Below are positions 27,309 to 35,634 of a stretch of DNA of 64,000 bases, piece by piece. The stretch spans positions 186,001-250,000 of the forward strand of contig NZ_FNFE01000003.1 of NCBI RefSeq assembly GCF_900100335.1, written 5' to 3'. Every line of letters starts with the position of its first letter. Positions within the stretch are counted from its first letter, which is position 1. The position numbers and the translations under genes are program-made. This DNA is from Natronorubrum texcoconense (GTDB lineage Archaea; Halobacteriota; Halobacteria; Halobacteriales; Natrialbaceae). The notes under the pieces are model-generated. The model had not been told where the DNA came from and made no database searches. It was given only the letters and a program-made list of their open reading frames with translations.

Positions 27309-27390
27309 GCGCTTCTATCGAGCGGGTAGTCACTGGAGAACGGAATAGTCGGTCGTTGACCGGTCAATTCGCTTTAGTGGGGTGGGTTAC

Positions 27391-28053
27391 TTAGTCGAAA
27401 TCCGCGACAGACGATAACAAGACCCGCCGGAGGACCTTCTCGTTGCCCCGGCGAATCCGATCGGAAAGCGCTTGACGGGTGATGTCGAGCTCCACGGCCA
27501 GTTCGTCGAGATTGGCCTCGCTCGGCGTCTCGAAGTAGCCGTTTCGGAGTGCGAGGACGAGCGCCTCGCGCTGTTCTTCGGAGAGGCCAAAGCGGTGGCC
27601 GCGATCCGAGTCCTCGGTCAGCGTGTACGTTCGTTCGACGTGGACGGTGATCTCGTGATCCGTCAGATAGTTGTACAGCGTCGTGAGTTTCTCGTGATCG
27701 TTGAACCGCAGGCGAAACATCCAGACGCCGTTCGCGCGGCCCTCGAGGACGGTCGCCTCCGTGGCGGCGATGCCCGCCAGCAGGTCGTCGTTGTCGTGAT
27801 CCTCCCACTCGATCCGGTAGAGGCCGCTCTCGCCGACCTTGTCGACGGCGTACAGCTCCTTGACGTGCTCGCTCTCTCGAACCGTCGCCTCGAACGACGG
27901 CAGGTCGTCGCCGGTCGCCCAGACGAACGGCATGACGTCGTTCTCGGTCGGGACGATGCGCTCGAGTTCGAGGAAGACATTGGGCGTGCTCGACAGGGCC
28001 TGCCCGAGGACGAACTCCTCCGGTTCGATGGAAAACTCCAGAATGACGCTCAT
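27391..28053 (-). CDS. Bat-like (bacterio-opsin activator family) HTH_10 transcriptional regulator
   Basis: The 220-residue protein has an N-terminal Bat-type sensor fold (about 1-150), starting SVILEFSIEPEEFVLGQAL. A C-terminal HTH_10 domain follows, with GLSEEQREALVLALRNGYFETP, LDELAVELDITRQALSDRIRRG (in part ELDITRQALSDRIRRG) and ending LRRVLLSS. No GAF or PAS domain precedes it, as in the short haloarchaeal Bat paralogues. The layout is shared with the regulator at 46872-47540. Target genes are not visible; it stands between the zinc-ribbon gene and thiI. Confidence 0.92.
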   Translation of the reverse strand: MSVILEFSIEPEEFVLGQALSSTPNVFLELERIVPTENDVMPFVWATGDDLPSFEATVRESEHVKELYAVDKVGESGLYRIEWEDHDNDDLLAGIAATEATVLEGRANGVWMFRLRFNDHEKLTTLYNYLTDHEITVHVERTYTLTEDSDRGHRFGLSEEQREALVLALRNGYFETPSEANLDELAVELDITRQALSDRIRRGNEKVLRRVLLSSVADFD

Positions 28054-28108
28054 ACCGATTCAATCCGCGCCACCACCGTAGCCGTTGCTATCGTGGCGAC
28101 AAGCGGGA

Positions 28109-29287
28109 CTACGGCTCGACCAGTTCGGCGTTTCGCGCGGCTTCTTCGGCGCGCTCGAGTACGTCGTCGGGCTCCGCTTCCAAGAGTGGTTCCAGCCGGG
28201 CGTTCGTCTCGACGCGGTCGGGAGCGACCCGGTTACAGCCGGCGTTGATCGTCGAGTCGGTGTAAGTGTCGATTTCGCGGGCCTTCGCGACGATATCCTG
28301 CTTGTCCAGCGTGAGCAGCGGTCGGTGAATCGGCAGGCGAGCGGCGCGACTTGTCACGCCGAGGTTCCGGACGGTCTGGCTGGACTTCTGGCCGACGGCC
28401 TCGCCGGTGACGATCCCGTTCGCGTCGACGAGTTCGGCCAGCGTCTCGGCGGCCCGGTAGAAAAAGCGACGGAGTGAGAGCATTCGGCCCTGTTCCATCT
28501 CTCGGACCAGTAGATCGACGGTCTCGCCGCCCGGAATCTTGTACACCTGCGTGTCGAAGTTGGGTGCGTACTGCGAGAGCTTTCGGACAGTCTCCATCGC
28601 GCGCGCCTCGTGGTCGATACCGCCGTAGGCGCCGAGATCGACGTACGCCGGCACGATGGGACAGCCGCGTTTCATCATCTCGTAGGCCGCGACGGGCGAG
28701 TCGATGCCGCCGCTGACCAGCGCGATCACCGGCTCTTGGGCACCGAGCGGGAGCCCGCCGGGTCCCGGGACGTGCTCGAGGTAGACGAACGCCAACTCTT
28801 CGCGTACCTCGACGCCGAAGGTGATGTCCGGATCGTCGAGATCGACTTCGGGTTGGAACTCGTCCTCGACGGCGTTCCAGATAGCCGTCCCGCCTTCGCG
28901 GGCCAGATCCTCGCTGTCGTAGGGGAGCGTCTTGTCGGCCCGTCGGGCGTCGACCGCGAAGGTTCCGCCGGTGTACCGTTCGCGAGCCGTCTCGACGAGG
29001 GCCTCGAGGATGCGCTCCTTTTCGGTCCCGACGGTCAGCGCGGGGCTCGCGGAGACGACCCCGAACGCGTCCGTTGCAGCGGCAGTCGCCGCCGCGACGG
29101 ACTCCTCGGTGGTGTGGATCAGCGGTCGGTTCCACCGCCGTTCGACGTCGCCGGGAATCGAGCGGTCGGCCAGCAGGGCCTCGAGGTTCTCGACGAGGAT
29201 CTCCTCCATGTACCGCTTGACGGTGTTGCTCTTGGTGTTGACGTCACCGTGACGAAGGAGGACGGTGTCGGCTCCCGGCGGGTGCAT
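28109..29287 (-). CDS. thiI: tRNA 4-thiouridine sulfurtransferase ThiI
   Basis: ThiI adenylates and thiolates U8 of tRNA. The 392-residue protein has an N-terminal ferredoxin-like plus THUMP region (about 1-165, with TFAVDARRADKTLPYDSEDL) and a PP-loop ATPase with LVSGGIDSPVAAYEMMKRG (about 190). A C-terminal half contains GEAVGQKSSQTVRNL and RPLLTLDKQDIV. There is no rhodanese domain, which is usual for archaeal ThiI. The first codons (MHPPGADTVLLRHGDVNTKS) fit the family start. It is followed at 29390 by a SnoaL-like gene on the same strand, about 100 bases away. Confidence 0.95.
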   Translation of the reverse strand: MHPPGADTVLLRHGDVNTKSNTVKRYMEEILVENLEALLADRSIPGDVERRWNRPLIHTTEESVAAATAAATDAFGVVSASPALTVGTEKERILEALVETARERYTGGTFAVDARRADKTLPYDSEDLAREGGTAIWNAVEDEFQPEVDLDDPDITFGVEVREELAFVYLEHVPGPGGLPLGAQEPVIALVSGGIDSPVAAYEMMKRGCPIVPAYVDLGAYGGIDHEARAMETVRKLSQYAPNFDTQVYKIPGGETVDLLVREMEQGRMLSLRRFFYRAAETLAELVDANGIVTGEAVGQKSSQTVRNLGVTSRAARLPIHRPLLTLDKQDIVAKAREIDTYTDSTINAGCNRVAPDRVETNARLEPLLEAEPDDVLERAEEAARNAELVEP

Positions 29288-29389
29288 AGGCGGAATAGAC
29301 GGGCGGGGCTATAAGGGGATTACGAGGGACGGACGCGAGCCGTGTCGCGGGGTTGAGTCAGCTCGCGTCTCGAACGGACGCTCCGCGAG

Positions 29390-29875
29390 CTACCGCCGAC
29401 CGGTGAGCTTTCGGTAGGCCAGCTTCGGGAGCTGCCCGACGACCGCCGGGAACGCGAGTCCCAGCTGGGCGTTTCCGTCCGCCGTATCCCAGTACGTTCG
29501 GCCGGTAGTCAGCTTGCCATCCTCGAGTCGGACGGTCGACATTCCCCTGAGGATCAGCTGGCGGCCCGTCGGCGGAATGCCCTCGAGCGGCCCGTCGTGG
29601 GTCCCCGTGAGCGTCCACTCTACCAGCACGACGTCGTCGTCGGCGACGACCGACTCGGGGAGGACGTGAAAGTCCGGGAACGCCGTCTCGGTCTCCCGGA
29701 GATACTCGCGGAATTCGCGGGGCCCGCGAACTGGTTCCGAGAGGATTGGATCCGTGTACGTGAACGCGTCGTCGACGAACTCCGAGACCCTCTCGAACTC
29801 GTGGTCCTGCCAGAGTGCGGTCACGTAATCGCGGACGATGCGTTCGTTCTGCTGGGGGATGGCTTCTACTTCCAT
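29390..29875 (-). CDS. SnoaL-like ester cyclase-family protein
   Basis: The 161-residue product has the alpha+beta cone-fold pattern of SnoaL-like polyketide-cyclase relatives. It starts NERIVRDYVTALWQDHEFERV, continues FREYLRETETAFPDFHVLPESV (in part RETETAFPDFHV), and has VEWTLTGTHDGPLEGIPPTGRQL and a C-terminal tail. The PDF-H and TGTHDG motifs are typical of the family. Substrate cannot be predicted; many members are stand-alone proteins of unknown role. It lies in the same direction as thiI without an obvious joint promoter. Confidence 0.85.
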   Translation of the reverse strand: MEVEAIPQQNERIVRDYVTALWQDHEFERVSEFVDDAFTYTDPILSEPVRGPREFREYLRETETAFPDFHVLPESVVADDDVVLVEWTLTGTHDGPLEGIPPTGRQLILRGMSTVRLEDGKLTTGRTYWDTADGNAQLGLAFPAVVGQLPKLAYRKLTGRR

Positions 29876-30024
29876 GATGTTTATTCAGTGCTCGTCCAGG
29901 TTGGTCGCGGGCTCTTGAGGGAGGATAGTCGCTCGAGTGCACCACGAAGTGACGAGAACGTACACGCCTAGAAGCGCTTCGAAGCGTTAACCCTTCCCAC
30001 CGTGATCTGCCCCCGTCGTGCCGG

Positions 30025-31254
30025 CTAGCTGACCGATTCGCTGATCGTCGGACTCAGACGGCCGGTGTGGGAGTAGATCCCGACGAGCAGGACCACGCCA
30101 GCGAGCATCGGGACGACCGCGCTGACGCCGTAGATAATCTCGAAGCCGACGACGTCGACCAGCGGGAGCGAGACGAGCGGGCCGAGTCCGCCTCCGACGT
30201 CGCCGAGGACGTTGTTCGTCCCCATCGCGCGACCGACGCGCTCCTCCGGCGTCAGATCCGCGAGCAACGCCGTCAGCGGCCCGCCGACGCCGCCCTGTCC
30301 GGCGCCGATCAGGAGACACGCGAGGACCAGCACCTCGAAACTCGAGCCGAACGCCAGGATCGCGAAGCCGATACAGGAGGTAACTAGAAAGCCGATCATG
30401 ACGGGAACGCGTGCGCCGACCGAGTCGCTCAGGTAACCGCCGCCCAGCGTGAACACCGCGCCGGCTAGCACCGTCAGTCCCATCAGCATCCCCGACGACC
30501 CCTGCGCGTCGAGTCCGAAGATGGAGATCGCGCGGGCGTCGAGCAGCAACACGAGCGTCGAGAAGAGTACGCCGATGTACGCGAAGTAGAGCCCGAAGTT
30601 GACGAGCCCGATCGTCAGCGCCGGGACGCTCACGTCGACGTCCCAGGGCTTGACCGACGTCTGTTCCTCCTCGACGTGGGTTTCAGGGACGATCAGGTAG
30701 GCGATGATGCTCGCGAGGCCGGCGAACGACGCGGCGAGCACGAACGCCTCGACGTTTCCCCAGACGTCGCTGACGACGCCACCGAGGACGAGTCCGGCGG
30801 GGAAACCGAAGGTGATGCCCGCTCGGACGATGCCCATGCTGGTCCCCCTCGAGTCGGCCTCGCTCACGTCGGCGGTGATCGTGTACGCGGTCGCGAAGAC
30901 GAGCGCGCTGCCGATCCCCCAGAGGATGCGGGCGACCATGAACCAGAACTCGGGCATCGGCGAGAGGATCGCGACGACGTACATGAACGTCGCGACGCCC
31001 TCGATCGCCAGCCCCGCGACGAACGGTTTTCGGGTGCCGATCCGGTCGACGAGCACTCCGGCGGGCGCGTTGGCTACGAGGCGTGTAAACCGGTTCGCGC
31101 TCAGAATGAGTCCAACCATGAACGCCGAGATACCCAGCACCTCGCCCAGATTCGGCAGGATCGGGAAGATGACGCCGCCGCCGAAGCCGACGAAGAAGGT
31201 ACTCGCGACGACGGCGAGGACGATCCGGTTCGAACTGGCAGAGGGGAGGTTCAC
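30025..31254 (-). CDS. Major facilitator superfamily transporter
   Basis: The 409-residue protein has twelve predicted transmembrane segments with the MFS loop 2-3 motif GVLVDRIGTRKPFVAG (about 62-77) and a central cytoplasmic loop (ETHVEEEQTSVKPWD, about 190). The second half contains GGYLSDSVGARVPVM, the matching motif. That supports a drug/metabolite exporter-type fold. No substrate is evident. It is divergent from the MBL-like gene at 31483; the 228-base gap holds the promoters. Confidence 0.93.
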   Translation of the reverse strand: MNLPSASSNRIVLAVVASTFFVGFGGGVIFPILPNLGEVLGISAFMVGLILSANRFTRLVANAPAGVLVDRIGTRKPFVAGLAIEGVATFMYVVAILSPMPEFWFMVARILWGIGSALVFATAYTITADVSEADSRGTSMGIVRAGITFGFPAGLVLGGVVSDVWGNVEAFVLAASFAGLASIIAYLIVPETHVEEEQTSVKPWDVDVSVPALTIGLVNFGLYFAYIGVLFSTLVLLLDARAISIFGLDAQGSSGMLMGLTVLAGAVFTLGGGYLSDSVGARVPVMIGFLVTSCIGFAILAFGSSFEVLVLACLLIGAGQGGVGGPLTALLADLTPEERVGRAMGTNNVLGDVGGGLGPLVSLPLVDVVGFEIIYGVSAVVPMLAGVVLLVGIYSHTGRLSPTISESVS

Positions 31255-31448
31255 TGGCGTTCGCTCTCGAATGTTGTTTCGATCCGTAACTCGCTCGGTT
31301 GAGCGAACGGGGCTTTGGCTAAAGGGCCTATCGAAACCGGTGATCTATCGTGGCGCAATCGACCCGCTCGGGACGCTCTCGAGAGTTTACCGACTGTGGT
31401 GCAGAATCGGCAGCCGCCCGGTCCCAGTCGCTCGGAGTCGCCTATCCA

Positions 31449-31455
31449 TTATATA
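31449..31455 (+). promoter_or_regulatory. TATA box of the DUF4336-like gene
   Basis: TTATATA lies about 31 bases before the ATG at 31483, a near-consensus archaeal TATA box with the spacing of a leaderless transcript. It supports 31483 over the longer upstream frame. Confidence 0.7.
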
Positions 31456-31482
31456 CGTTGTCTCGGTGACAGAACAGACACG

Positions 31483-32166
31483 ATGCTCACACAGCGCGGA
31501 GACCGGTTCTGGACCTACGAGGAATCGCTCCGATTCTTCGGCGTCGAACTCGGCCGAATCATGTCCGTGATGAAGCTCTCGAGCGGCGGCCTCTTCGTCC
31601 AGTCACCGGCCGAGTTAACCCCCGAACTGAAAGCGACGCTCGACGACCTCGGCGAGGTGCGGTTCGTCGCGCCGGCGAGTAAACTCCACGGTCACCTCTA
31701 CATGGAGCAGTACCGGGCTGCGTATCCGAACGCGGAACTGCTGGCCGCCCCCGGACTTCCCGCACGGCGGTCCGATCTGCGGTTCGATCACCTACTCGGC
31801 GACACGCCGGATCCGCGGTGGGGAACCGACATCGATCAGGTGGCCGTCGTCGGTCATCGGTGGCTCACCGAAATCGCCTACTTCCACCGGCCGAGCCGGA
31901 CGCTCATCCTCGGCGACGTCGGCTTCCACATCGGCGAGCGCAGCCCGCTGAAGACCCGCCTCGTCGCTCGTGCCCTACGTATCTACCAGCGGATCGGTCC
32001 GCCGATCGAATTCCGGCTCACGATCGAAAACGAGGATTCGTTTCGACGGTCGATTCGTGACGTCCTCGCGTGGGACTTCGACCGCGTCGTGCCTGGTCAC
32101 GGCGAGATACTCGAGACCGGCGGAAAACGCGCGGTTCTCGAGGGCTACGACTGGCTGTTCGAGTAA
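31483..32166 (+). CDS. DUF4336-like protein with metallo-beta-lactamase-type fold
   Basis: The 227-residue protein from the ATG at 31483 shows the fold pattern of the DUF4336 group. It reads SSGGLFVQSPAELTPELKATL, VAPASKLHGHLYMEQYRAAY (H at about 70 and 72), LGDVGFHIG and RVVPGHGEILE. The HxH, D and PGHG residues match zinc-ligand positions of metallo-beta-lactamases, although the canonical HxHxDH is missing. Function unknown. A TATA box at 31449-31455 fixes the start. It converges on the S-adenosylmethionine synthetase gene 33 bases beyond its stop. Confidence 0.8.
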   Translation: MLTQRGDRFWTYEESLRFFGVELGRIMSVMKLSSGGLFVQSPAELTPELKATLDDLGEVRFVAPASKLHGHLYMEQYRAAYPNAELLAAPGLPARRSDLRFDHLLGDTPDPRWGTDIDQVAVVGHRWLTEIAYFHRPSRTLILGDVGFHIGERSPLKTRLVARALRIYQRIGPPIEFRLTIENEDSFRRSIRDVLAWDFDRVVPGHGEILETGGKRAVLEGYDWLFE

Positions 32167-32199
32167 CGGCTGGAAAAACGCGACTCCCAGCGCCGACGC

Positions 32200-33405
32200 T
32201 TAGAACGTGGTGAGTTCGCCGTCGATCACGCTGCGCGTAATTCCGGTGACGTCGGCGAGTTCGGCGTCGACGATAGCTCTGACCTCGTCCTCGACGTCGC
32301 CGAGCGCGACGCCGTCTTCGGTGACGACGTGGACGTCGGCGACGTGTGGCTGGTCGATCGGGCGGCCGATCTGGGAGAGCAGTCGGACGCGCAGGTCGCG
32401 GATACCGTCGACCTCGCCGACGACCTCCTCGGCGATTTCGGTCGAGAGTAAGTTGTAGATCTTCCCGATGTGGTTGACCGGGTTCTTCCCGCTCGTGGCT
32501 TCCATCGACATCGAGCGGTTGGGCGTGATGAGGCCGTTCGCGCGGTTACCGCGGCCGACGGAGCCGTCGTCGCCCTGCTCGGCGGAGGTGCCCGTCACCG
32601 TGAGATAGATCGAACCCTCGTCGTAGTCGTCGGCCGTGTTGACGTGGACGTCGACCGTGCGGTCGGTGTGTTCGTTCGCGACCTCCTCGACGAACTCGCG
32701 GACGGACTCGACGGCGTCGATATAGGCGTCCAGGTCAGCGATGTGCTCGTCGACCATCGCCGCGGCGACCGTGACGTCGATCTCGTCGCCCTCGCGTTTG
32801 CCCATGATTTTGACGTCCGAGCCGACGTACGGATTCTTCTCGGCGAACTCGCCGTTGAGTCGGTGTTCGGCCTCGAGGACGATCTGTTCGGTCTCGGTCA
32901 GGGGCGCGTGGCCGACGCCGAAACTCGTGTCGTTGGCCATCGGGACACTCACTTCGTCCTCGCCGAAGACTTCCTGCAGGTCGCCGCTACCCTCGCCGAG
33001 CTTGACGTCGACGACGATATCTTCGCCGAACGTGAGCTGTGGGATCGTCTCCGCTAAGTACTCGCGTGCAGCGCGCAGCGCGATGGTTTCGGCGGGGATA
33101 GCCTGTCCCTCGTAGTGTTTGGTCGCGCGGCCGACGATCAGCAGATAGATGGGATCGACGACTTCGCCGCCGCCGAAGGCAGGTGCGGCCTCGCCGGCGA
33201 CGAGCTGTGTCTCGTCGGTGTTGAAGTGCAACACTTCGCCCACGCGGTCGATGTACTCGCGGGCCAGTGCGCCGGCGACGGCCTCGGCGATTCCGTCACA
33301 GATCGAGTCCGGGTGGCCGATCCCCTTCCGCTCGACGATCTCGACTTCCTGATCCTCTACTGCCTGACGGTCGATCGGCTCGACCCGAATGTTCCGCTCA
33401 CTCAT
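32200..33405 (-). CDS. mat: Archaeal S-adenosylmethionine synthetase
   Basis: The enzyme condenses methionine with ATP into S-adenosylmethionine in the cytoplasm. The 401-residue sequence is the archaeal type, unlike bacterial MetK. It has [20 protein letters not shown] at the start, [21 protein letters not shown] with the active-site acidic residues, [20 protein letters not shown] (in part [16 protein letters not shown]) and [16 protein letters not shown]. The length and motifs are typical. It converges on the DUF4336-like gene; no operon partner is evident. Confidence 0.97.
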   Translation of the reverse strand: MSERNIRVEPIDRQAVEDQEVEIVERKGIGHPDSICDGIAEAVAGALAREYIDRVGEVLHFNTDETQLVAGEAAPAFGGGEVVDPIYLLIVGRATKHYEGQAIPAETIALRAAREYLAETIPQLTFGEDIVVDVKLGEGSGDLQEVFGEDEVSVPMANDTSFGVGHAPLTETEQIVLEAEHRLNGEFAEKNPYVGSDVKIMGKREGDEIDVTVAAAMVDEHIADLDAYIDAVESVREFVEEVANEHTDRTVDVHVNTADDYDEGSIYLTVTGTSAEQGDDGSVGRGNRANGLITPNRSMSMEATSGKNPVNHIGKIYNLLSTEIAEEVVGEVDGIRDLRVRLLSQIGRPIDQPHVADVHVVTEDGVALGDVEDEVRAIVDAELADVTGITRSVIDGELTTF

Positions 33406-33530
33406 TACCGGGAATTGGGGGACAGGCGTTCTATAACTTGCGGAAACAAAACCGAAACGAAAATGTCTGGAGGTAATACGGGTCGGGCGTTCGAACGTCG
33501 GATACGTCCGTGGAACGTGACCCGGCGACG

Positions 33531-34088
33531 TCAGGACTCGAGCAACAGCCCCAGATACGACGTTCGAAGCTGCTCGTCAGGATCGAGATCGAGTCGCTCG
33601 AGGACGCCGTACGCCCCGTCGCGCGCCGACTCGAGGTCGGCTTCCGTCTCCACCTCGGTCTCGACCTCGACGTACTCGCCGACGTCGTCGACCGAGTCGA
33701 GGGTAACCGTGTAGCTGTACTCGTCGTTCTCGAGGGCGAAGCGCTCGCGTTCCTTGCGGACCGTCGCGGCGGGCTCGAAGCCGAGGTTCCGCAACACAGT
33801 GTCCATCGTCTCGCCGTCGCCGACCGCCGTCTCGTGCTCTTCGCGGCTCTTGGACTCCTCGTCCAGCAGGGGTCCCTTATACGTGATACGCGTCTCGTCG
33901 CTGCCAGCTTCGGGATTCGACTCCCGACGAATCCGCAGCGCCTCGTCGGTCTCGACGAACGAGCGGTGGGGCGCGTCGTAGTACGTGTCCTCCTGGACGA
34001 TGGCCCGCTCGCGGGTTCCATCGTGGGCCTCGAGCCGACTCCTGACCGCCTCGAGGTCGGCGGGGACCTTCACTTCGACTTCGTACAT
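33531..34088 (-). CDS. CYTH-domain protein, class IV adenylate cyclase/CyaB type
   Basis: The 185-residue protein read from the ATG at 34088 starts with the CYTH hallmark MYEVEVKVPADLEAVRSRLE (ExExK). It continues with QEDTYYDAP, RIRRES, RITYKGPLLDE and a C-terminal VEVETEVE-type acidic run that lines the tunnel. Class IV enzymes of this size (CyaB-like) make cyclic AMP in bacteria, whereas archaeal relatives often hydrolyse triphosphates, so the reaction is unsettled. The gene start faces the FKBP gene (divergent), sharing a 94-base promoter region. Confidence 0.9.
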   Translation of the reverse strand: MYEVEVKVPADLEAVRSRLEAHDGTRERAIVQEDTYYDAPHRSFVETDEALRIRRESNPEAGSDETRITYKGPLLDEESKSREEHETAVGDGETMDTVLRNLGFEPAATVRKERERFALENDEYSYTVTLDSVDDVGEYVEVETEVETEADLESARDGAYGVLERLDLDPDEQLRTSYLGLLLES

Positions 34089-34152
34089 GGCTGAAGCCAC
34101 GAAAGGGGGTCGTAAGTATCGGTCGCTCTCCGTCTCGCGTGAAAACGTGTAC

Positions 34153-34159
34153 CTTAAAT
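34153..34159 (+). promoter_or_regulatory. TATA-like box of the FKBP gene
   Basis: CTTAAAT lies 27 bases before the ATG at 34183. It supports that start over a longer frame beginning at 33985 and fits a leaderless transcript. Confidence 0.6.
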
Positions 34160-34182
34160 GTAGACGGCGGGACGTACAACGT

Positions 34183-35145
34183 ATGACCGAGGAACAGGAG
34201 GCCGAGCTCGAGGAGCAGGCCGATGACGCCGACGCAGAAGGAGACGAGAGCGCCGAGGAAGCCGAGGGGCTTCAACACGGCGACTTCGTCGAGATCGATT
34301 ACACCGCCTACACCGCGGAGGGTGACCAGCTGGTCGACACGACCGACCCCGACGTCGCCGAGGAGGAGGGTGTCGACGACCAAGGTCAGGAGTTCAAGCC
34401 GCGAACGATCGTCCTGGGCGAGGGTCACATCTTCGAGGGCGTCGAAGACGCGCTCGTCGGCAGCGAACCCGGCGACTCCGGTAGCGTGACGATCCCCGCC
34501 GAAGCGGCCTTCGGCGAGCACGACCCCGACGACGTCCAGACCGTCAGCGCCGAGAAGATCGACGAGGACGACCGCTACCCCGGTGCGAACGTGCAGGTCG
34601 ACGGCCAGCAGGGCTACATCAGCACGATCATCGGCGGCCGCGCCCGCGTCGACTTCAACCACCCGCTGGCCGGCGAGGACGTCGAGTACGAGTACGAGAT
34701 TCTCGAGGAAGTCGACGACCGCGAACAGCAGGCCGCCGGCCTGTTCGAGATGTACCTCGGGATGGAGCCCGAACTCTGGATCCAGACGGACGAAGTCGAG
34801 GAGGAGGTTCCCGTCGAACCCGACGAGGACGACGAGGACGCCGAACCCGAGTTCGAGACCGAGACCGTCGAGAAGGAGACGGTCTACCTCGAGGCCACGC
34901 CCCAGATGACCATGAACCAGCAGTGGATGATGGGCAAACAGCAGATCGGCCAGCAGATCATCGACCAGATCGGTGTCGACCGCGTCATCGTCCAAGAGAC
35001 CATCGACGGGATGGGCATGGGCGGTATGGGCGGCATGATGGGCGGTATGGGCGGCATGGGCGGCGGCGACATCGAGGAGGCCCTCGAGGACGCCGACGTC
35101 GACGCCGACGAAATCGTCGAAGAGCTCGAAGGCGCCGAAGAGTAA
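34183..35145 (+). CDS. SlyD-like FKBP-type peptidyl-prolyl isomerase
   Basis: The 320-residue protein has an acidic N-terminal tail (about 1-28) and then an FKBP domain with VEIDYTAYTAEGDQLVDTTD and FKPRTIVLGEGHIFEGVEDAL (in part GEGHIFEGVEDALVG). An IF (insert-in-flap) chaperone domain follows with TIPAEAAFGEHDPDDVQT and LAGEDVEYEYEI. A long acidic C-terminal region ends in a Met/Gly-rich stretch (GMGMGGMGGMMGG) that may bind metals or act as a chaperone tail. The longer upstream frame is rejected in favour of the ATG preceded by the TATA box. Confidence 0.93.
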   Translation: MTEEQEAELEEQADDADAEGDESAEEAEGLQHGDFVEIDYTAYTAEGDQLVDTTDPDVAEEEGVDDQGQEFKPRTIVLGEGHIFEGVEDALVGSEPGDSGSVTIPAEAAFGEHDPDDVQTVSAEKIDEDDRYPGANVQVDGQQGYISTIIGGRARVDFNHPLAGEDVEYEYEILEEVDDREQQAAGLFEMYLGMEPELWIQTDEVEEEVPVEPDEDDEDAEPEFETETVEKETVYLEATPQMTMNQQWMMGKQQIGQQIIDQIGVDRVIVQETIDGMGMGGMGGMMGGMGGMGGGDIEEALEDADVDADEIVEELEGAEE

Positions 35146-35478
35146 ATTCGCCCGTTCGGTTCGATTCTCGTATTTTTCGCTGCTCGAGCACTGGCGCTCC
35201 CGATCCAATCGGCGTTCGGGCCGCAGAATCGGATCGGCTCGCGTCCCAGTTCCCGCGGCCAGCGGACCCCATTACGACCTGTAAGCGCTGGTTACTCGGT
35301 AGCCGACCGTAATGTCGTTCGGTTAGATCGCACAACCCGGCGGACCTACTGAAGTAATCCTCTTTCGTTCACGGAATAAACACTAAGTTGTTTCACCGGT
35401 ACGTGTAAGGTCTAATTACTTCGGTGCCATATACCTTGAGTTAATTATATTATCTCCCTCGATCAAGGAACGGTCGCA
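35146..35478. other. Gene-free AT-richer interval upstream of the 44-residue membrane peptide
   Basis: No credible coding sequence is seen. The right-hand end is AT-rich (TAATTATATTATC, 35442-35454), acting as promoter for the small gene at 35479. The rest has no repeats that I can detect. Confidence 0.6.
35442..35454 (+). promoter_or_regulatory. TATA-rich promoter of the small membrane protein gene
   Basis: TAATTATATTATC is centred about 31 bases before the ATG at 35479. It is the strongest AT-box of this neighbourhood. Confidence 0.6.
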
Positions 35479-35613
35479 ATGTCCGAAAGCAAATCCCAGA
35501 TCCGAGCGTTCTTCGCCGAGCATCCCCGACTGATGGGCGTCCTGTTCGCCGCGTGCGTGTTACTCTCACAGGCCGGCACCGCCGTCGCCGGAAACGGTGG
35601 CGGAACGTACTGA
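35479..35613 (+). CDS. 44-residue membrane peptide of the haloarchaeal DUF7503 type
   Basis: The 44-residue product begins MSESKSQIRAFFAEHPRLMG. It has a single hydrophobic helix (GVLFAACVLLSQAGTAVA) and ends GNGGGTY, with a likely cleavage-type AVAG junction. It fits small haloarchaeal proteins filed as DUF7503 (name from memory), a type that often lies near regulator genes. A strong TATA-like box precedes the ATG. It converges on the CHAT-peptidase gene, with its stop 21 bases away from that gene's stop. It may be a signal-like or secreted peptide; function unknown. Confidence 0.7.
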   Translation: MSESKSQIRAFFAEHPRLMGVLFAACVLLSQAGTAVAGNGGGTY

Positions 35614-35634
35614 GAGTCGAAACGAATTTTGTTC

